DNA of 64,000 nucleotides. Source: Gavia stellata (taxonomy: Eukaryota > Chordata > Aves > Gaviiformes > Gaviidae). The notes under the pieces were generated by a model. That model searched no databases. It was not told the origin of the DNA and saw nothing but the letters and a program-made list of their open reading frames with translations. Where the stretch lies: NCBI RefSeq assembly GCF_030936135.1, contig NC_082619.1, positions 2,173,208-2,237,207 of the forward strand. The letters run 5' to 3'. Made by a program: the position numbers and the translations under genes. Of this stretch, positions 36,601-49,500 are shown one piece after another. Position 1 is the stretch's first letter. Each line of letters starts with the position of its first letter.

Positions 36601-39600
36601 CAAGACATAGTAAGGTCTGCCTACCCTTCCCTGCCTGCCCAGGCAATCCCACCCTGCATCGCCTCCCAACCTCTCAAAGGAAGCATCTTGTGGGTTCAGG
36701 GCAGGGGCAGGGGAGCTGGCTGAGGAGGTGGCCAGGCTGGCAGAAGGTCAACATGGTGGGAAGCTGTACCTGTAAAACCCACTGGAGGAAGGGACAAATG
36801 GCTATAAGTTTACATGAGGAAGTACAAAGAAGCAATGGAGGCCAAGCAGGAAAATTCCCTTGTTAAACTGCTTACATTAGGGAAGTGCCCTTTTGCAAAA
36901 TGTTTGTCCTTCAAACCAGATTTCTCCCTTGCAAACTGCCAGAGCAAACCTGCCCTCCCTCTCCCTGCAGCCAACAGCCTTTCTGCTGTAGATAACAAAG
37001 AGGCTTTTAGGACCTTATCCCTCAGAGGCAAATGCAGAGAACAATCCATCTTTTCGTATTCAAGGCTGGATAAAGCCCCTTCAGGGTTAACAGACTAGGA
37101 TAAAGTGCCTTAAAACCGAAGGTTCCTTCTGCTGTGCTGTTCCTCTGTGGGAAATCCCATGCCAGGGACACCCTGAGCGCCTAGCTGGCAGGGAACCAGG
37201 ACTGAGGTGTTTCCCTGCAGCAAACCTGGGACGCGTGGGGGGACTGGCAGCCTCCCAGCTCCCTCCTGATGCAAAGTGCGTGCCTCATCCAATCTGCAAC
37301 TCCAGCGAGCCACGAGGCCCTGCCTGCCCTACTCGCTCCCTCTCTGTTTTTCCCTTCTCTCCTGTGCGGAGGCAGGAGATGGTGTGTGGCAGGGCCCTCC
37401 ATCTGCCTCCTGGAAGCTGCAGAGAACTGCTGTGACACTGGTGGCTCCAAAGCCCCTGAACAGACCAGCGGTGCGGAGTCCATCCCAGCAGTGGTAAGTC
37501 ACCCCACACCACGAGCAGGACAAGGAATCTTTTAAAGCCAGCTCAGCAGTCCAAGCAGTAAAAAACATCCTACATTTATAAAACACACTGTTTGCAAAAC
37601 AGGCCAGTAAACCTCAACTGCCTTGAGTCCTTGGCCCAGAGCAAATAATCCAGTAAACCCATGCAGAGGAGCTCAGAGCAAACACCTCTCCTTGCCCTGC
37701 GCTGGGCAGAGTCCCCCTCTGCCAGGCAGAGCCAGCAGCCAGGCGGAGCGGATGCCCGAGTCGCGGGAGGGAGTGTTCTGCTGGGGCCAAGGCTGTGCTG
37801 CCCTGTTGGACAGGGTGATTGCAGCACAGACCGGACTGTCCCGTTCAGCACTAGGACAGGGAATATACAGGACTCTGTGTTTGCTGCCTCCGTTCCTTTC
37901 TTTCCTCAGCACCCTGCCCTGGCCCTAGCTTAGCCTCTGCTTGACCCAAACGGTTTTGCTTGCAGCAACCCCAGGGCCAGAGAGACAACCTGATCCAGTT
38001 TATCTGTGACTCACATTTCCATGCTCCGAAGCAGGCAGTTGCATGCTATTGTTTATTCTCTGCAAGACTGCTGCAAGTTTGCCAAAAAGACACCCCCTGA
38101 CTTGCCATCTCCTCCTACTGGGTTGCATGTGGGAGGAGAAGGTTTCGCTTTCCTGGCTTCTGGTCTTCCCCAGATCATTAACTCTCAGCCAATATGCTGA
38201 AGGGTTTCACCTCCTTCCCTGAAGCAGAGCCCTGAATTCAAAGCACTGCTGTTTGCCAGGGGACTCCAGTCCTCCACCCACAAAAAGGCAGATTCATTTA
38301 ACTCTGGGGAAGACAAAAAGGAGTGGATTTGCTGCAGGGAAAGGGAGCAGGGATGAGACACCCTCTGCGCCAGTCAGTACAGAAGGCTCTGAGCTGAGCC
38401 AAGCTGCAGTGCCTCCATTCCCATGCCCAGTGATGCTCAGCACCATGCGGCCCCACTGTTTGACTGAGATAGCATCAGGCTTCCAGGAGCTCCTGGTCTG
38501 TAGCAATGGACCCTTTTGAGAAGCTCAGAGAGCTGTGTGGACATCCCCCAGGGACCAGCAGACCCAGAAGTCTGGTGGTACATGGCAAGGGAGCTGCTGA
38601 GACACCTCCCTTCCAACTCCTAGGAGCCAGATCACCATCTCAGGCCTTCAGGAAGCCCTTGGAAGACATATGCCACGGGGGCTGCAGCTTCTGAGTTACT
38701 CCCTGCATCACTCCCCTGGGGAATAGAGAGAAATGCAATGCGGAGTCTGAGTCTTCCATGCTCATACTTGCTCCCTCAGCATATGAGTGGTGGGGGGGAG
38801 TACTGTAGCCCGAGGTCTCCTCACTGCTCCTGTCCACCTCCACCTCCTCCTGCATGGCATCAACAGGAACACGCAGGGCAGAGCGGAGCCTCCCCACAAA
38901 AACAAGGTCCTGCTCCAAATGGCTGTCCCTGCTGGTTCTGGGAGGGAGAAACCACCTGTGGCAAGGAAGCAGAGAACGGCACGAGTTTTCTCAGAAATGG
39001 CTATGACTTGACCTTTAAAGAAGCCTGTGGAAATTACAGCTTTAGCTTAAGTTTTGCCCACAAATACACAAAAAGACAGGATAGGGAAGGAACCACACCG
39101 CTTGTGCTAGCAAGGAGAAAGACAGACAAGAGAATAACTTCTGTCTGCTTGCCAAGAGGGAATAAACCCGAAGTCATTCCATACGGTGTTGCACCTGTAG
39201 TGGGTGTGGGAGACAGGGAAACACCCCTAAAGCATTTCCAAACTGTGCTTGAGTTTACTGAGGAACCGCAGATTAGAACTGTGGCCGAGGAGCCCAGTGG
39301 TTCCTTGCTACCCAGAGGCTGTATTTATTTTGGCATCTGAAACCCAGATTCGTGAGCTGCCAAAAATTTTTGAGCTGGCAGGGGCCAGCTCCTGCTTTCC
39401 CCACCCTGGCTCTGGTTCTGCTAGAGCCAGAGGAGCCAAGAGGTGTGCTGGGCTCCTGCTGGCCCCGGTCAGGGTCCTGCAGCTCCTTGGGGGCATTTTT
39501 CGATGTTGCTCTGAGCACAGCTGAGCAGTCTAGGCCCTACCAGCTTCTGCTCCATCCGTCCTACTGCTCTGTCCAAATGTTTTGGGTCCTTTGGAAGCTT

Positions 39601-42190
39601 GGACTCCTTATGAGTCCTGTGATTCAAATGCCTCTTTGTAACACACATGTGAGTCTCCCAGAGTAATTTCTACTCCCTGCCCTTCCTCCACTGGACTTTA
39701 CACCCATTTGATCTGCTTTATTACATGGGCTTATCCCTAAGCTACATGGGCTAAATTAATGACTATGAAGTCACCTTTTGGGCTAAAAATATTAATTTTA
39801 TTGCTTTCCAGAGATCTCCTCCTGATAGAGCTTTCTGGCTATATCCCCTTCCAAAGGCAGGCCTCAGCTCCTGCTTTCCCGTGGCAAGTTCAACCTCTTC
39901 AAGAACCCATGAGGAACAAAACTGAAAAGCCCCATTGAGTGTACATCATGTAATAAACATTGTCACTTCCATCATCACTTACAAAGATCTCTTTTGCCCT
40001 GGATAAGTTTTTGTAGCAGAGCATTCCTTGTTATATATGTGACACAATCCCATCCTGCCTTTTCTTTTCCAAAATTAATTCTCCCTGAGAGGCAAACATA
40101 TCTATTTTCAACTCTGTTTGTTCCAGTGACGTGATATTGAGTCATCCTCACGAACTGGCACAGAGCTTTTGCAAGGGGATTTCAGATGAAACTGCCAAGG
40201 GCAAATAGCGTCAGAAGTGAAGTTGTGCTTGCAAAATCCTCTGCTTCCATTTTTATTTGCGTTTTCCCCATTCCATTTGCTCTCATTTTGCTGACTTATT
40301 TTCCGTGTTCCTTAAGGTGTTTGCAGAAAAGGTTGTGCAACAAGTGGGGGAGAACAGTTCCCATTTCCAGGGGACTTGCAGCCCTACGGTCCCTTTGGAG
40401 CACTCTGTCCTGCTTCTCTCCATTGTGGGGGAACGTGCAGAGCGTTTCCGAACTCAGCACTGTGCTGCCCACTGACACCGGGCATCAGCAGAGCCGCAGA
40501 TACTGCCCAGAGAAGCTTCCAGGAGGGCAGAAGGCATGGAAGAAAAAGATAAGGAAATGAGGCCCTGCAGGAGTATTTGATTCTGTGAACTTAACAAGCC
40601 AGAAAAGCTCAGTTTCTCATTTTCTCCACACTCTGCATTAGGGTCAAGTTTACCTCCAACCAATGTTAGCATCACTGAACATGTATCAGCTCTTCCAACA
40701 CAGCCTTTCTTTGTCGGGCCTCTTTCCTGCTGCTCTCCTCTTACTCTGCTTGTCCTGAACTCACCTATTCTTTTTCTTGCACTTGCCCTTTTTCTCCCAC
40801 TTCTGTTCAACTTTTATTTGAAACATGGAACACAACAGCTTCTATCTAAACCTGCGGGCCGCTGGCGGGGTGGTGAGGCCTGCCTGGGCCAGGTGCTTTG
40901 GGGCTGGAAAAAGGGAAGGAAGCACAGGGAGGGAAATCCAGACCTCCCACTCGCCCAGCCACACTCAGCAGAGCCTGGGGCGAAGCGGAGGAGGTGGGCT
41001 TGACAAAACTACAGCACGAGGGCACCAAAAATGCCTCCAGGAGCTTCCTGTGGGCTGCCGATGGTATGTCTGTGAGTGTAAGGCAGACAGGGGGAAAGAA
41101 AGGGCACACCCTTCTCCTTTTTGAGGATCCAGCTCATCTAGAATACCTATGCGTTCAGCATATTGCTCATTTTGACTAATGGACATAACTGCCCTCGGTG
41201 GAATTAGCACTGGGAACAGGTTCTGGAGTGATCTCCATTTCAGGGGAACTGATTTAGGATCGTCACCATCTCTAATTACTGGGTGTCACACACTCTGGGT
41301 TTCGCTCTGGACTGTACTCTCCGCTCCTTTCCCAACAAGGCAGAAGGCGTACTGGAGGAATCCTTCCTGCTTGCAGAAATGGGGCAGTGCTTCCTTTCTC
41401 ACCAGCGCTGATATAACTCATCCCACAACAGCACCACCCCAACGGCTTTGCACTTGCAAAATCAGCTTCTGAAAACCCCAGCCAATGACCTGCAGGGGAG
41501 AATGGGGAAATCCAGGCAAGGGGAAAGAATGAAAAGAGAAACGGGTTTTTTTTTCATATAACATTATTTGAGGGGTACAGCCAAAACGAGTTGTCATGGT
41601 ACCACTCGAGAAGAATCACATAAGTGATCTGTCCCCTAACAAGAACCTGCTGTGTTCATCAGTGAAGTGCTGTGAAAGGGGGTTATGGTCCAGGGTCAGA
41701 AAGACCATCCTTTCATAGGCTCTTGGCCCTTCACTACCCAGCTTTCTCCAAGCAGCAGTAGAGGCTATCTTTGAACATCTCTACAAGGATGTACCCCTGC
41801 CGGGTTTTCCACACTTTCTGGAATTGTTTGGCCTTTAAGAAAAGCCTGGAAACAGGACTGCAGATGCTCCTCCACATTTCCAGAATGTGGGCTTCTGCAA
41901 GAGGTTACAGGGACTATGAGCATGCAAGCACACAACGCAGTGTTCACCATGCAAAGGCAGCTCAAGGGAGGTAGCCATGCAGAGACTTGATTTCCAGCCC
42001 GTGGGTTCCTGAGTGACACACACACTGTTCATTTTAATCCCTCTCAGCTGGTCACCCCTTTATTTTAATTAGTTCACTCAGAGGCTAAGCAGGTAGAAGG
42101 AAGTAATCTCTAAAAGCATGAGTGAAACCTCCCATCGGGAGCGTGTACACGTGAGCTGGATGGGGAGGAGGAAATACTTGCAGAGTATGG
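33601..42190. other. GC-rich intergenic region upstream of PLET1
   Basis: Base composition shifts to GC-rich, so stop codons thin out and long frames appear on both strands. The longest is 34,780-35,700 (plus, 306 codons), with others at 34,675-35,217 and 35,630-36,259 (minus). None shows a domain, a signal peptide or a match that I recognise. The only structured element is the 14-bp minisatellite. Confidence 0.6.
33857..33947. repeat. 14-bp minisatellite, six and a half units
   Basis: Unit ccagccaaggagcg. Units 1 and 4 to 6 are identical; units 2 and 3 carry substitutions at their shared boundary. Because 14 is not a multiple of three, the array reads through all three frames and produces repetitive open frames on both strands that should not be taken as genes. 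Confidence 0.9.
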
Positions 42191-42197
42191 AACAGAG

Positions 42198-42205
42198 TAT
42201 AAATA
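42198..42205 (+). promoter_or_regulatory. TATA box of PLET1
   Basis: The octamer TATAAATA stands 70 bp before the PLET1 ATG. Transcription would start near 42,228 and give a 5' UTR of roughly 45 nt. The local sequence is not CpG-rich, so this looks like a TATA-type, tissue-restricted promoter, unlike that of PTS. A CACGTG E-box core lies about 50 bp upstream, near 42,147. Confidence 0.7.
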
Positions 42206-42274
42206 GGCTGGAAAGTGTGAGGCTTTCTCAGCTCCCAGGTGCAGGTGCGTGAAGCACAGACATCAAAGTGGATC

Positions 42275-45200
42275 ATGGCAACTTTCCTCTTCTTGGTGCA
42301 ACTCCTCTTCACGGGGACACTAATTGTCCCAGCATATACGCAGGCAGAAAGATGTAATTTGTTCCTGAATACAACTGCAAGCAATTTCACTGTAGCTGTG
42401 ACACCTGAGGCATACAAGGCAAACACAACCTACCTAGGTAAGCCACTTCTGTCTAGATCTCCGAGTTTTCACACTGCACAGAAATGTATCTCCCCTTCCC
42501 CTAATCCAGCTGGTTTCTTGAGTCTTGGGGTGTTCTCAGATGTGTTTAAACCGTGTGAGGTCTAACACTCTGGTTTTGTTGTTTTTTAATTTCAGACAGG
42601 AGATAGCTATATGGCACTAGTTGTTACCTCTTTGTTCCTATTTCATGTTCATGTCTACAGGGTCAGCCCCAAATTCTCTTTCCTTCCTTAGGGTGCTTTT
42701 TTCTCCCTTAATCTTTCTGCCTAAACTTGCATAGAAGGACTTGAATGCTCTTGCAAACACAGAATTTGGGGGGAAGTTGTTTTGTGATTTTGTCCCTTTC
42801 CTTCCTGAGAATTTGCCCTTCTCAGTGGTAAAGACAAAGGTGAATAGGCTATTTTTATGCTGACAGATATTCAGCGTCAATCATAGAAAATAGCTTTTAA
42901 TACTACGAAGAACGTAGCCGTAGACCCTTTTTTCCAGACCTGACAACAAATGTCCCTTTGCCTTGAGGTTCAGCAAAACCTAAATGCTGAGAAAACAGTG
43001 AAAGAGAGACATCCTGATCCCTTCCTGCAAGGGGGGAGGTAGTCTGCTGGTGTAAATTGGCACAGATTCCTTCAGATCTCACCCAAGGAGTATCCACTGC
43101 AGTTGATGGGGATTTTAATAGAGGGGTGTTTTGTTCACTGCTGTTATTTCATTGTTTGAGGACGGAATTCAAGTTTGATGCTAGCTACTGTCTCACATCA
43201 GCTCCTGTAGCTTCTGACAGTTTTGGCAGCTTTCATTTGAAACAGTCCCGACCTGAAGGGTGCTAAGGGCCAAGAGGGCCACGGCAGTACAGCACGCACA
43301 GCAACCTGGGCTGGGAGGCACGGCTGGGGAGTCGCTTGTTCCTGGCAAGCAGATCTTCGTGCTTCATTTACTTCTTGTCCAACTTCTGCTTGCAACAAAA
43401 GCATGATACACAGCAACACTGCGCAGACCAGTCACAGCTGTGAAACAGCAACCCGAAGCAGAGACATGGGGAAGAAAGGGTGGGCTCTGGCACACTCAGC
43501 TATGGGCTGACAGGAGGAACTGACCGCCCAAAAGCTTGTCCCCTTTAGCTTTTCCACCCCTGCCATTTGCATGGGATCCAGAAGAGATTTACTTGCAAGG
43601 AGCTCTGGTTTGGCTTACAGATACAGTACCCTCAATAGCAGGGGTTGAATCTGGTGACTGAGGAGCTCCTCCTAGTCTATTCCCTAACTGGGGAGGGGGC
43701 AGATAAGGGAGTTCTTGTTCCTCTGGTTGGGTGTGGACTCTAGTACATCACCTTCTCTTTGCAGGCTTCTGGTGCACTTGTGTCACATAGAGAGCACTGT
43801 GGGAGCAAATACTTCCTTAGCTGAAAACCCTGAAGGCATGGAGTCTGGAGATGCCTCTCTCACAGAACAGACGACTGACTTTGTCTAACTTGCTCTGTTT
43901 CCAGTTACAATAAGTGACATCAGAAACTTCACTGTCAGCAAGAATGTGACCAAGTATTTACTGCAAGCCTTATCCCCACAAAATGTCTCCGTGGGAGAAT
44001 GGAAGATGGTAGACACAGACAACTGCAGTTCTATTGACACAGCAATATTAAATGCCACTCAGAAAGCAGCAAACTGGACATCTCCAGACAGTAACATATC
44101 TTCTGTGGAAATAAGGTAAGACTATACTCCACCTTTAAGTATTCAGCTGGGACAGTACTTCCCTGTGTAAGCTCTTGGCAACACCCAGAATCAAGAGCCC
44201 ACCTCTAGAGCAGAAGCCGAAACAAACCTCTTGAGCCTTCTCCAGATTTTCTCTTGAAAATACCAAGGAAACATTTCCTGCAAAGCCGTATCTAGTGGTC
44301 ACCCCACAGATGGTCTTGTAGTTTAAAGACTTGCTCACATTAGTAGGGATGTAGATCAGTTCTATGGAAATGAATGGATTGAACACCCCTCTTGTTTCCA
44401 TTGACACTAATGGAGTTGCATCAGTGGGAAATATTTGTCAAAGGAAGCCATAGCCATTAGCCTGATTGGCCTTACCTCCGGGAAGGAAGAATGCAATAGT
44501 TCATGACAATAGTGATTCTAATTACAAGGAGCAGATGGTCACAGTAAATTGCCACCCTGTTACAAGGCATTCTTATCCAGTCCAGAGAAGAGCAGTAAAG
44601 CCGCCAAAGCAAAATGAAGAAACAGTGTTTCAGATGTTAAAAAAAAAATGTGCAATATGGCTGGAGAGCAATATAAGTGAGCTCAGGATGACTTCATAGT
44701 TCCTGTCTCCTCATCTGCTCCTAATGCCCCCTTTTATATCCTCTCTCTTCCCTTCTTCCACAGGGCATATATCGTCTTCACTGATAAAACCACCGAGTTC
44801 AAGACTGTGACTCTGAACAAAGGTAAATAAGCTTCAGTTGGGCAGTTCAAACAGCAGGACAAATGACACACTTGTGCTCTGGTGTTTTGGGAGAGGGGAA
44901 AGATGGACTCAATGTACCTCCAGATGAAGAATATCTCATCTCTCCGATAGTCAGGAGACAAGGCAAAGATACTAGAGTGCTAGAACTAGCTAGAGGTTTT
45001 TCAGGTTATAATGTTGAACTTAAAACCTTTTCGAGCTTCCTTTTTGCTTTAAGGGACATTAAACAGCTACAAACGAGAGGACAGGCTTATTTATTTCTGC
45101 AGGTACTGGCACAGGCTTCATCCCCCTATTCACTCTGCCATGCAGATACAAAGTGGAAATTGTGGCTTTGCTGGCACAGATAATGTTCCTGGTACTCCAG

Positions 45201-45538
45201 AAAATCCCCTACCACCCAGGAGCCTCGAGCCTATACTGATAATGCTCCATTGATGTCACTGGATATATTCAGACATCCCACTCCCCTGCCATGGGTTTGA
45301 CCCCTGATTTCTGAGAAATTAAGAGTTAAATGCAGCCTCTTGGAGCAGGTCTGTAGCTCAGCTGGTCCTCTGGACTTCTAATCAACCCTGGGGGTTTCCT
45401 TCCGTTTCAGAATCAGAAACAACCACAGCACCAGCAATCACCACTCCCAACTCCGTCTCCAGGGTTCAGAGCGGATCTTTCTTCATAGCTGTCATTCAGT
45501 TGCCGCTGGTCCTTGTCACAAGCAAACTGCTCTCCTAG
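42275..45538 (+). CDS. PLET1: PLET1, placenta-expressed transcript 1 (GPI-anchored surface glycoprotein), 4 coding exons
   Basis: Coding exons are 42,275-42,437, 43,905-44,115, 44,764-44,822 and 45,411-45,538 (stop TAG 45,536-45,538). All junctions are GT-AG and the phases (1, 2, 1) join without a break into 186 residues. The start is the first ATG after a TATA box and is followed at once by a hydrophobic signal peptide (residues 1 to about 24, beginning MATFLFLVQLLF). The mature part is short and carries ten N-glycosylation sequons (N32, 37, 50, 62, 68, 81, 94, 104, 111, 118). A Thr/Ser/Pro-rich stem (about 145-165) follows, then a terminal hydrophobic segment ending in KLLS with no cytoplasmic tail, as expected of a GPI-attachment signal. 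PLET1 orthologues are GPI-linked markers of trophoblast and epithelial progenitors. Identity rests on this architecture, recognisable sequence and position next to PTS and BCO2 in the conserved order and orientation. Introns are 1,467, 648 and 588 bp and contain no other gene that I can see. Confidence 0.87.
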
Positions 45539-46028
45539 AAGTCAGGAAGAGAAGATGACCCAGCTGTGCTGCACCTCTCCTCCTTGCTTGCAGTATGCAT
45601 GGGAGGGCAGGCAGCTGATCTACTCAGGAAAACGATTCACTTCTTCTGTGTATTAGGATGGCAACTGCACTCCTACATCAAATTATAAAGGTCTATTTGA
45701 CCACAGAGCTGATCCTTCCCTTACTCCCCTCGCCCAGGGCCAGCAATCTCAGCAAGACAAAACGTTTCATAGAAAGTCAGAGATCACTCTGTTCTAGCTT
45801 TTCGGCTGGAAAAGCATAACACAGTGAAGAGCAGACCCTGTCTAACAAAGGAGCACTGCATGAATTAACTCCTTCCTCATCACCTGGGGTTCTGTGAAGC
45901 ACAAAAAGCATGAAAATGCCTGAGAGGGAAAAGGCCCTCTACTTGTTAGGATACCAGGGTCTGGTGAGAAGCTCAAGGAGAGGTCTGCTTTTGACTGCGC
46001 AGCCTAGGACCTGCATTCACAGCATGCG

Positions 46029-46052
46029 TTTGTGTGTGTCTGTGTGTGTATA
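46029..46052. repeat. imperfect (TG)n microsatellite
   Basis: Alternating TG interrupted by a single C and ending in tatacgtg. It lies in the inferred PLET1 3' UTR. Confidence 0.75.
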
Positions 46053-46582
46053 CGTGTCTCAGTGACAGTCTGGCACAGTCCCCCACAGTATATTCACTAA
46101 AACAGTTGGAAGCAGAATTGAGACCGGGAGGGGAAATTATGGATTTAGGATTCACATGTCTCAGCCAGTTTAAAACCTCCAGTGCAAGCACAGAGAAAAT
46201 AAGTGCACCCACCAACCCTCCACCTGGGGAGGAGACCCCTCACCAGGACAAGCTGGAGATCCTGCTGGCAGGGTATCCTCCATAAAGGCCCAGGCCTTGG
46301 GAATTTATGCTCCATATTGTTACTTCGTGCAGCATCCCCCATTTTTTTTATTTCAGTGGATGCCTTATAAAGTTTCTCTGGTTATTTTCTGGCTTTCTGG
46401 AATGGCAGGGTGGGTATTTTTTATTCTCATTTTTTAATCAACAGCTGATTTTGCTGTAGGGCAAGATTGTATGGGCCACTGAATGTCTTGATTTTATTAT
46501 TATTGTTTGTATTTTTATATGGATAGTGTTTATTTAGGAATTTTCAAACTTCTGGAAAGTAATTTTTTCTTAAACTAATCTA

Positions 46583-46588
46583 AATAAA
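46583..46588 (+). terminator. candidate PLET1 polyadenylation signal
   Basis: This is the first clear AATAAA downstream of the PLET1 stop codon and would give a 3' UTR of about 1.05 kb. Later copies at 46,974 and 47,576 are alternatives. No transcript evidence is available here. Confidence 0.5.
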
Positions 46589-49500
46589 TTAAGGAATGAA
46601 AGAGGACTCTGGCACCTAACATTATTTCCTGGCTTCACTGTGATGTGGCAATGGGGTTGAAATGATTCTGAATACTGTGAAATATTTGGCTTTGACCCCA
46701 CAGATGAGCCCATAAAGACAAGCAAACAAAGCACACAAACAAAGGTGAGGCCTGTACACTGCAATCCTGTACAGGGTGAGCCAGAAGGCTTTTTGGAGGG
46801 CAGAGTCAGAAAGGCATCCCTGCCCCACTAATCCTCGTGCTGTTTCCCCTTCAGAAGACTGAGCTCCAGATCATAACAGAATTTTGATGGTCATGGATGA
46901 GAGATCTAGCTTTAACCTGGCCTTAGTAGGCCAGAGTTTGTGATATCCCTACAATTAGCCCTTATTTCTGTCGAATAAATTCTAACTACCAAGTGATGAA
47001 AGGTTCACTCCAGAGCACCGAGAGCCTGACAGTAGAGAAGCCTTCATATTCCTGAGAACTTAACCCAGGAGCTGGGCACAGCAGGAAGAAATTGTTCCTG
47101 ACCGTATGTATTTCTCAGGCATTCAGACATGTTTTAGAGGTTTAAGAGGGATTTGTTTTTTCTTCCTACAGAATTTTCTGATAAATTAAAGAGCTAAAAC
47201 TGGACAGTCGTGATTAATACCTGGCTCTTACTTGTTACAAACCGTGCCAACAAGTCTGTCTTGCTTCACAGATCTGCTTTTGTTACCCAAATTTTTCAAC
47301 AGACGTTCCATTATCCTCCTCTGCCAGCATAAGACCCCCCCACGGCCGCCAGCGCAAGGGCTGCTCCCCTGTGTCAATCCTTTGCCCTTTTCACTTCTCC
47401 AAATAGTGCTGGGAATGGGATAAAAGGATCTCTCCTCTCACTTCTGCCTTTTTCTGATGATATTACAGGTTTAAGTGAAACTCTCTGCTGTTTAACACAC
47501 AAATAGACGTACACACAAACTCTCTCTCACTCTCTCTTCCTGAACCTCTGCACCCTCTCAGCCAGGAAGGAAAATAATAAACTGAGAGGTGCAGTTTATT
47601 TGGAAATACTAAACACAACCACTGCTTTACCTAATTTCTCCACCTGGTTTGGGCACCCGATCCTTTCTTCAGCACTGTCCCATTTTCTCAGCACTTGGCA
47701 GCTGCCAGGGCAGCTGCCGGGACAGGGACTGGTTGCCCGTAGTCAGCCCTACATGGAGGCAGCGGGTGCCCTGCTCTGCCCCCGGGCCTCCTCTCCTCAG
47801 AGGTCTGTCTGCTCTCCCAAAAGGCAGACACGATATCGGATAGCCTTGCCGGCACGCCAGCCATCTTCTCCAGACCGTTTTGGTTTCTGCAGCTGCTCAG
47901 AGCTGATGCTAGCCATCAGCCCGCCTTGGCTGGCACTCATCGTGTTGGCAACTCAGAGGCACAGCTGCAAACCAAGACAGGCGCAGTCTGCAATACCTGT
48001 GCTCAGCTCTGTTTCAAAGACGGAGAAGTACACAGTGGCGAATTTGCCTACACCTCTCCTTGGACCCAGCGCAAGGTGACCTGACAGTGGTCTGTGACTG
48101 TTGACTCCAGAGATCAGTCCCCTTTTCCCCTGAGCCATGGCCTTTTTCTCCCTGCTAAGGCTAGTTTTGTTTTAACGTGGGAGCACCTTACTCAGCTCTG
48201 TTGCTTGTTCAAATTTTGTCTATCTCAAAAAGCCACGGTTTGCATCAAAGACAAGAAAGATATTCCTCCCTCTCATACCATTAGGCTTCTCAATGCAAGT
48301 GTAAACTTTCACTTGTTTCATACTAATCTCCACTGACCTTCCTGTTTCCTGGTAGGTTGTAGAGTGATTGGCTTGTAAAGTCAGAAGTCCCAAGCACAAT
48401 TTCACAGATGAAATGTTAACTACCTAGTTAAAATTTCTACCTAGTGCCTGGAGTCATGCACTAATGGAATGTTTCTGCAGAATTTAGTAGAAATAATTTT
48501 TTAGGGTCCAGCTATTAAAATCGGCATCTGTTTCACAGGCAGAGTAATTAGGAGAGATCTGAATATGTTGTATCTTCTGCTGTTGCAGTGCACAACACAC
48601 AATAACGTTCTAATTAGTGCTGCAAAATACTGTTCAATTTTAATCTCACTGTTGATAAGTCTGTCTCGTAAGATTACAGCTCTTTGCCTTGGATAATACA
48701 TAGGAAATTCCTTTCAAACATCCTTGTGGCAACTCCCATTTACCATACTATCTATGAGCACAGGGCATTCAGAGCAATGCAGTTCACCTCCAGAGAGGTG
48801 AACTCCTGCTGGTTTTGTCCCATTGATAAGCCCCATCAGTGGCATTCTCGTTAACTTTTCTATTTGCTGCTATTCAGCAGCAGATACTAGTATTTCCTTT
48901 TACATGGAAATTTCCTGTCTAATTTCCCTGGTAAAACTCATTTCACAAACACAACCAGGAAAAGGAATGCAAAGGGTACTGCATTCTAACTGGGAATTTG
49001 AACCCAACATAGGGAAATTGTCTTGCTTTAGCAGGGAGGGAAATAAGGGTGAGGCCTGCAACACCCAAGAAGCTCACATCAGTGGGTAAAAGACATTGCT
49101 GAGACTAAAGCATATGAAACTGCTGTAGATAAGAAGAAAAAAGAAAAAAGCCAAACATAGTAGCTGCCAATAACACTAAGAGAAAAGAACCAGCATCACC
49201 TCAGTTTCCAACCCTGAAGTGCAAGCAAAGCAAGACCCTCCTTTGATTCAGAGCTAAATGTCCCAAGAGACAAGAACATGCCACACTATCTGGCCCTGCC
49301 ACCAGGACAGCTGCCCGTGTCTTCCTTTCTTGCTCCAAAGGCAATTATGGAGCCACTCCACCACAGAATCTGCATCAGGATGACAAGTATTTCACTGAAC
49401 TCGTGAGTTCTGCAGCAGAAACATATGGCAGAGACCAACGAGGTCGTACAGCTGTGTGGATGCATGTAGAGGACAAAGGAGTCATCACATATAAGACAAC

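Noticed and set aside
43044..43110. ctggtgtaaattggcacag block resembling a reptile dispersed repeat
   Set aside because: Only one arm is recognisable; too weak to list as a repeat.
44466..44699. 77-codon plus frame within PLET1 intron 2
   Set aside because: Intronic, out of frame with the exons, no splice support.
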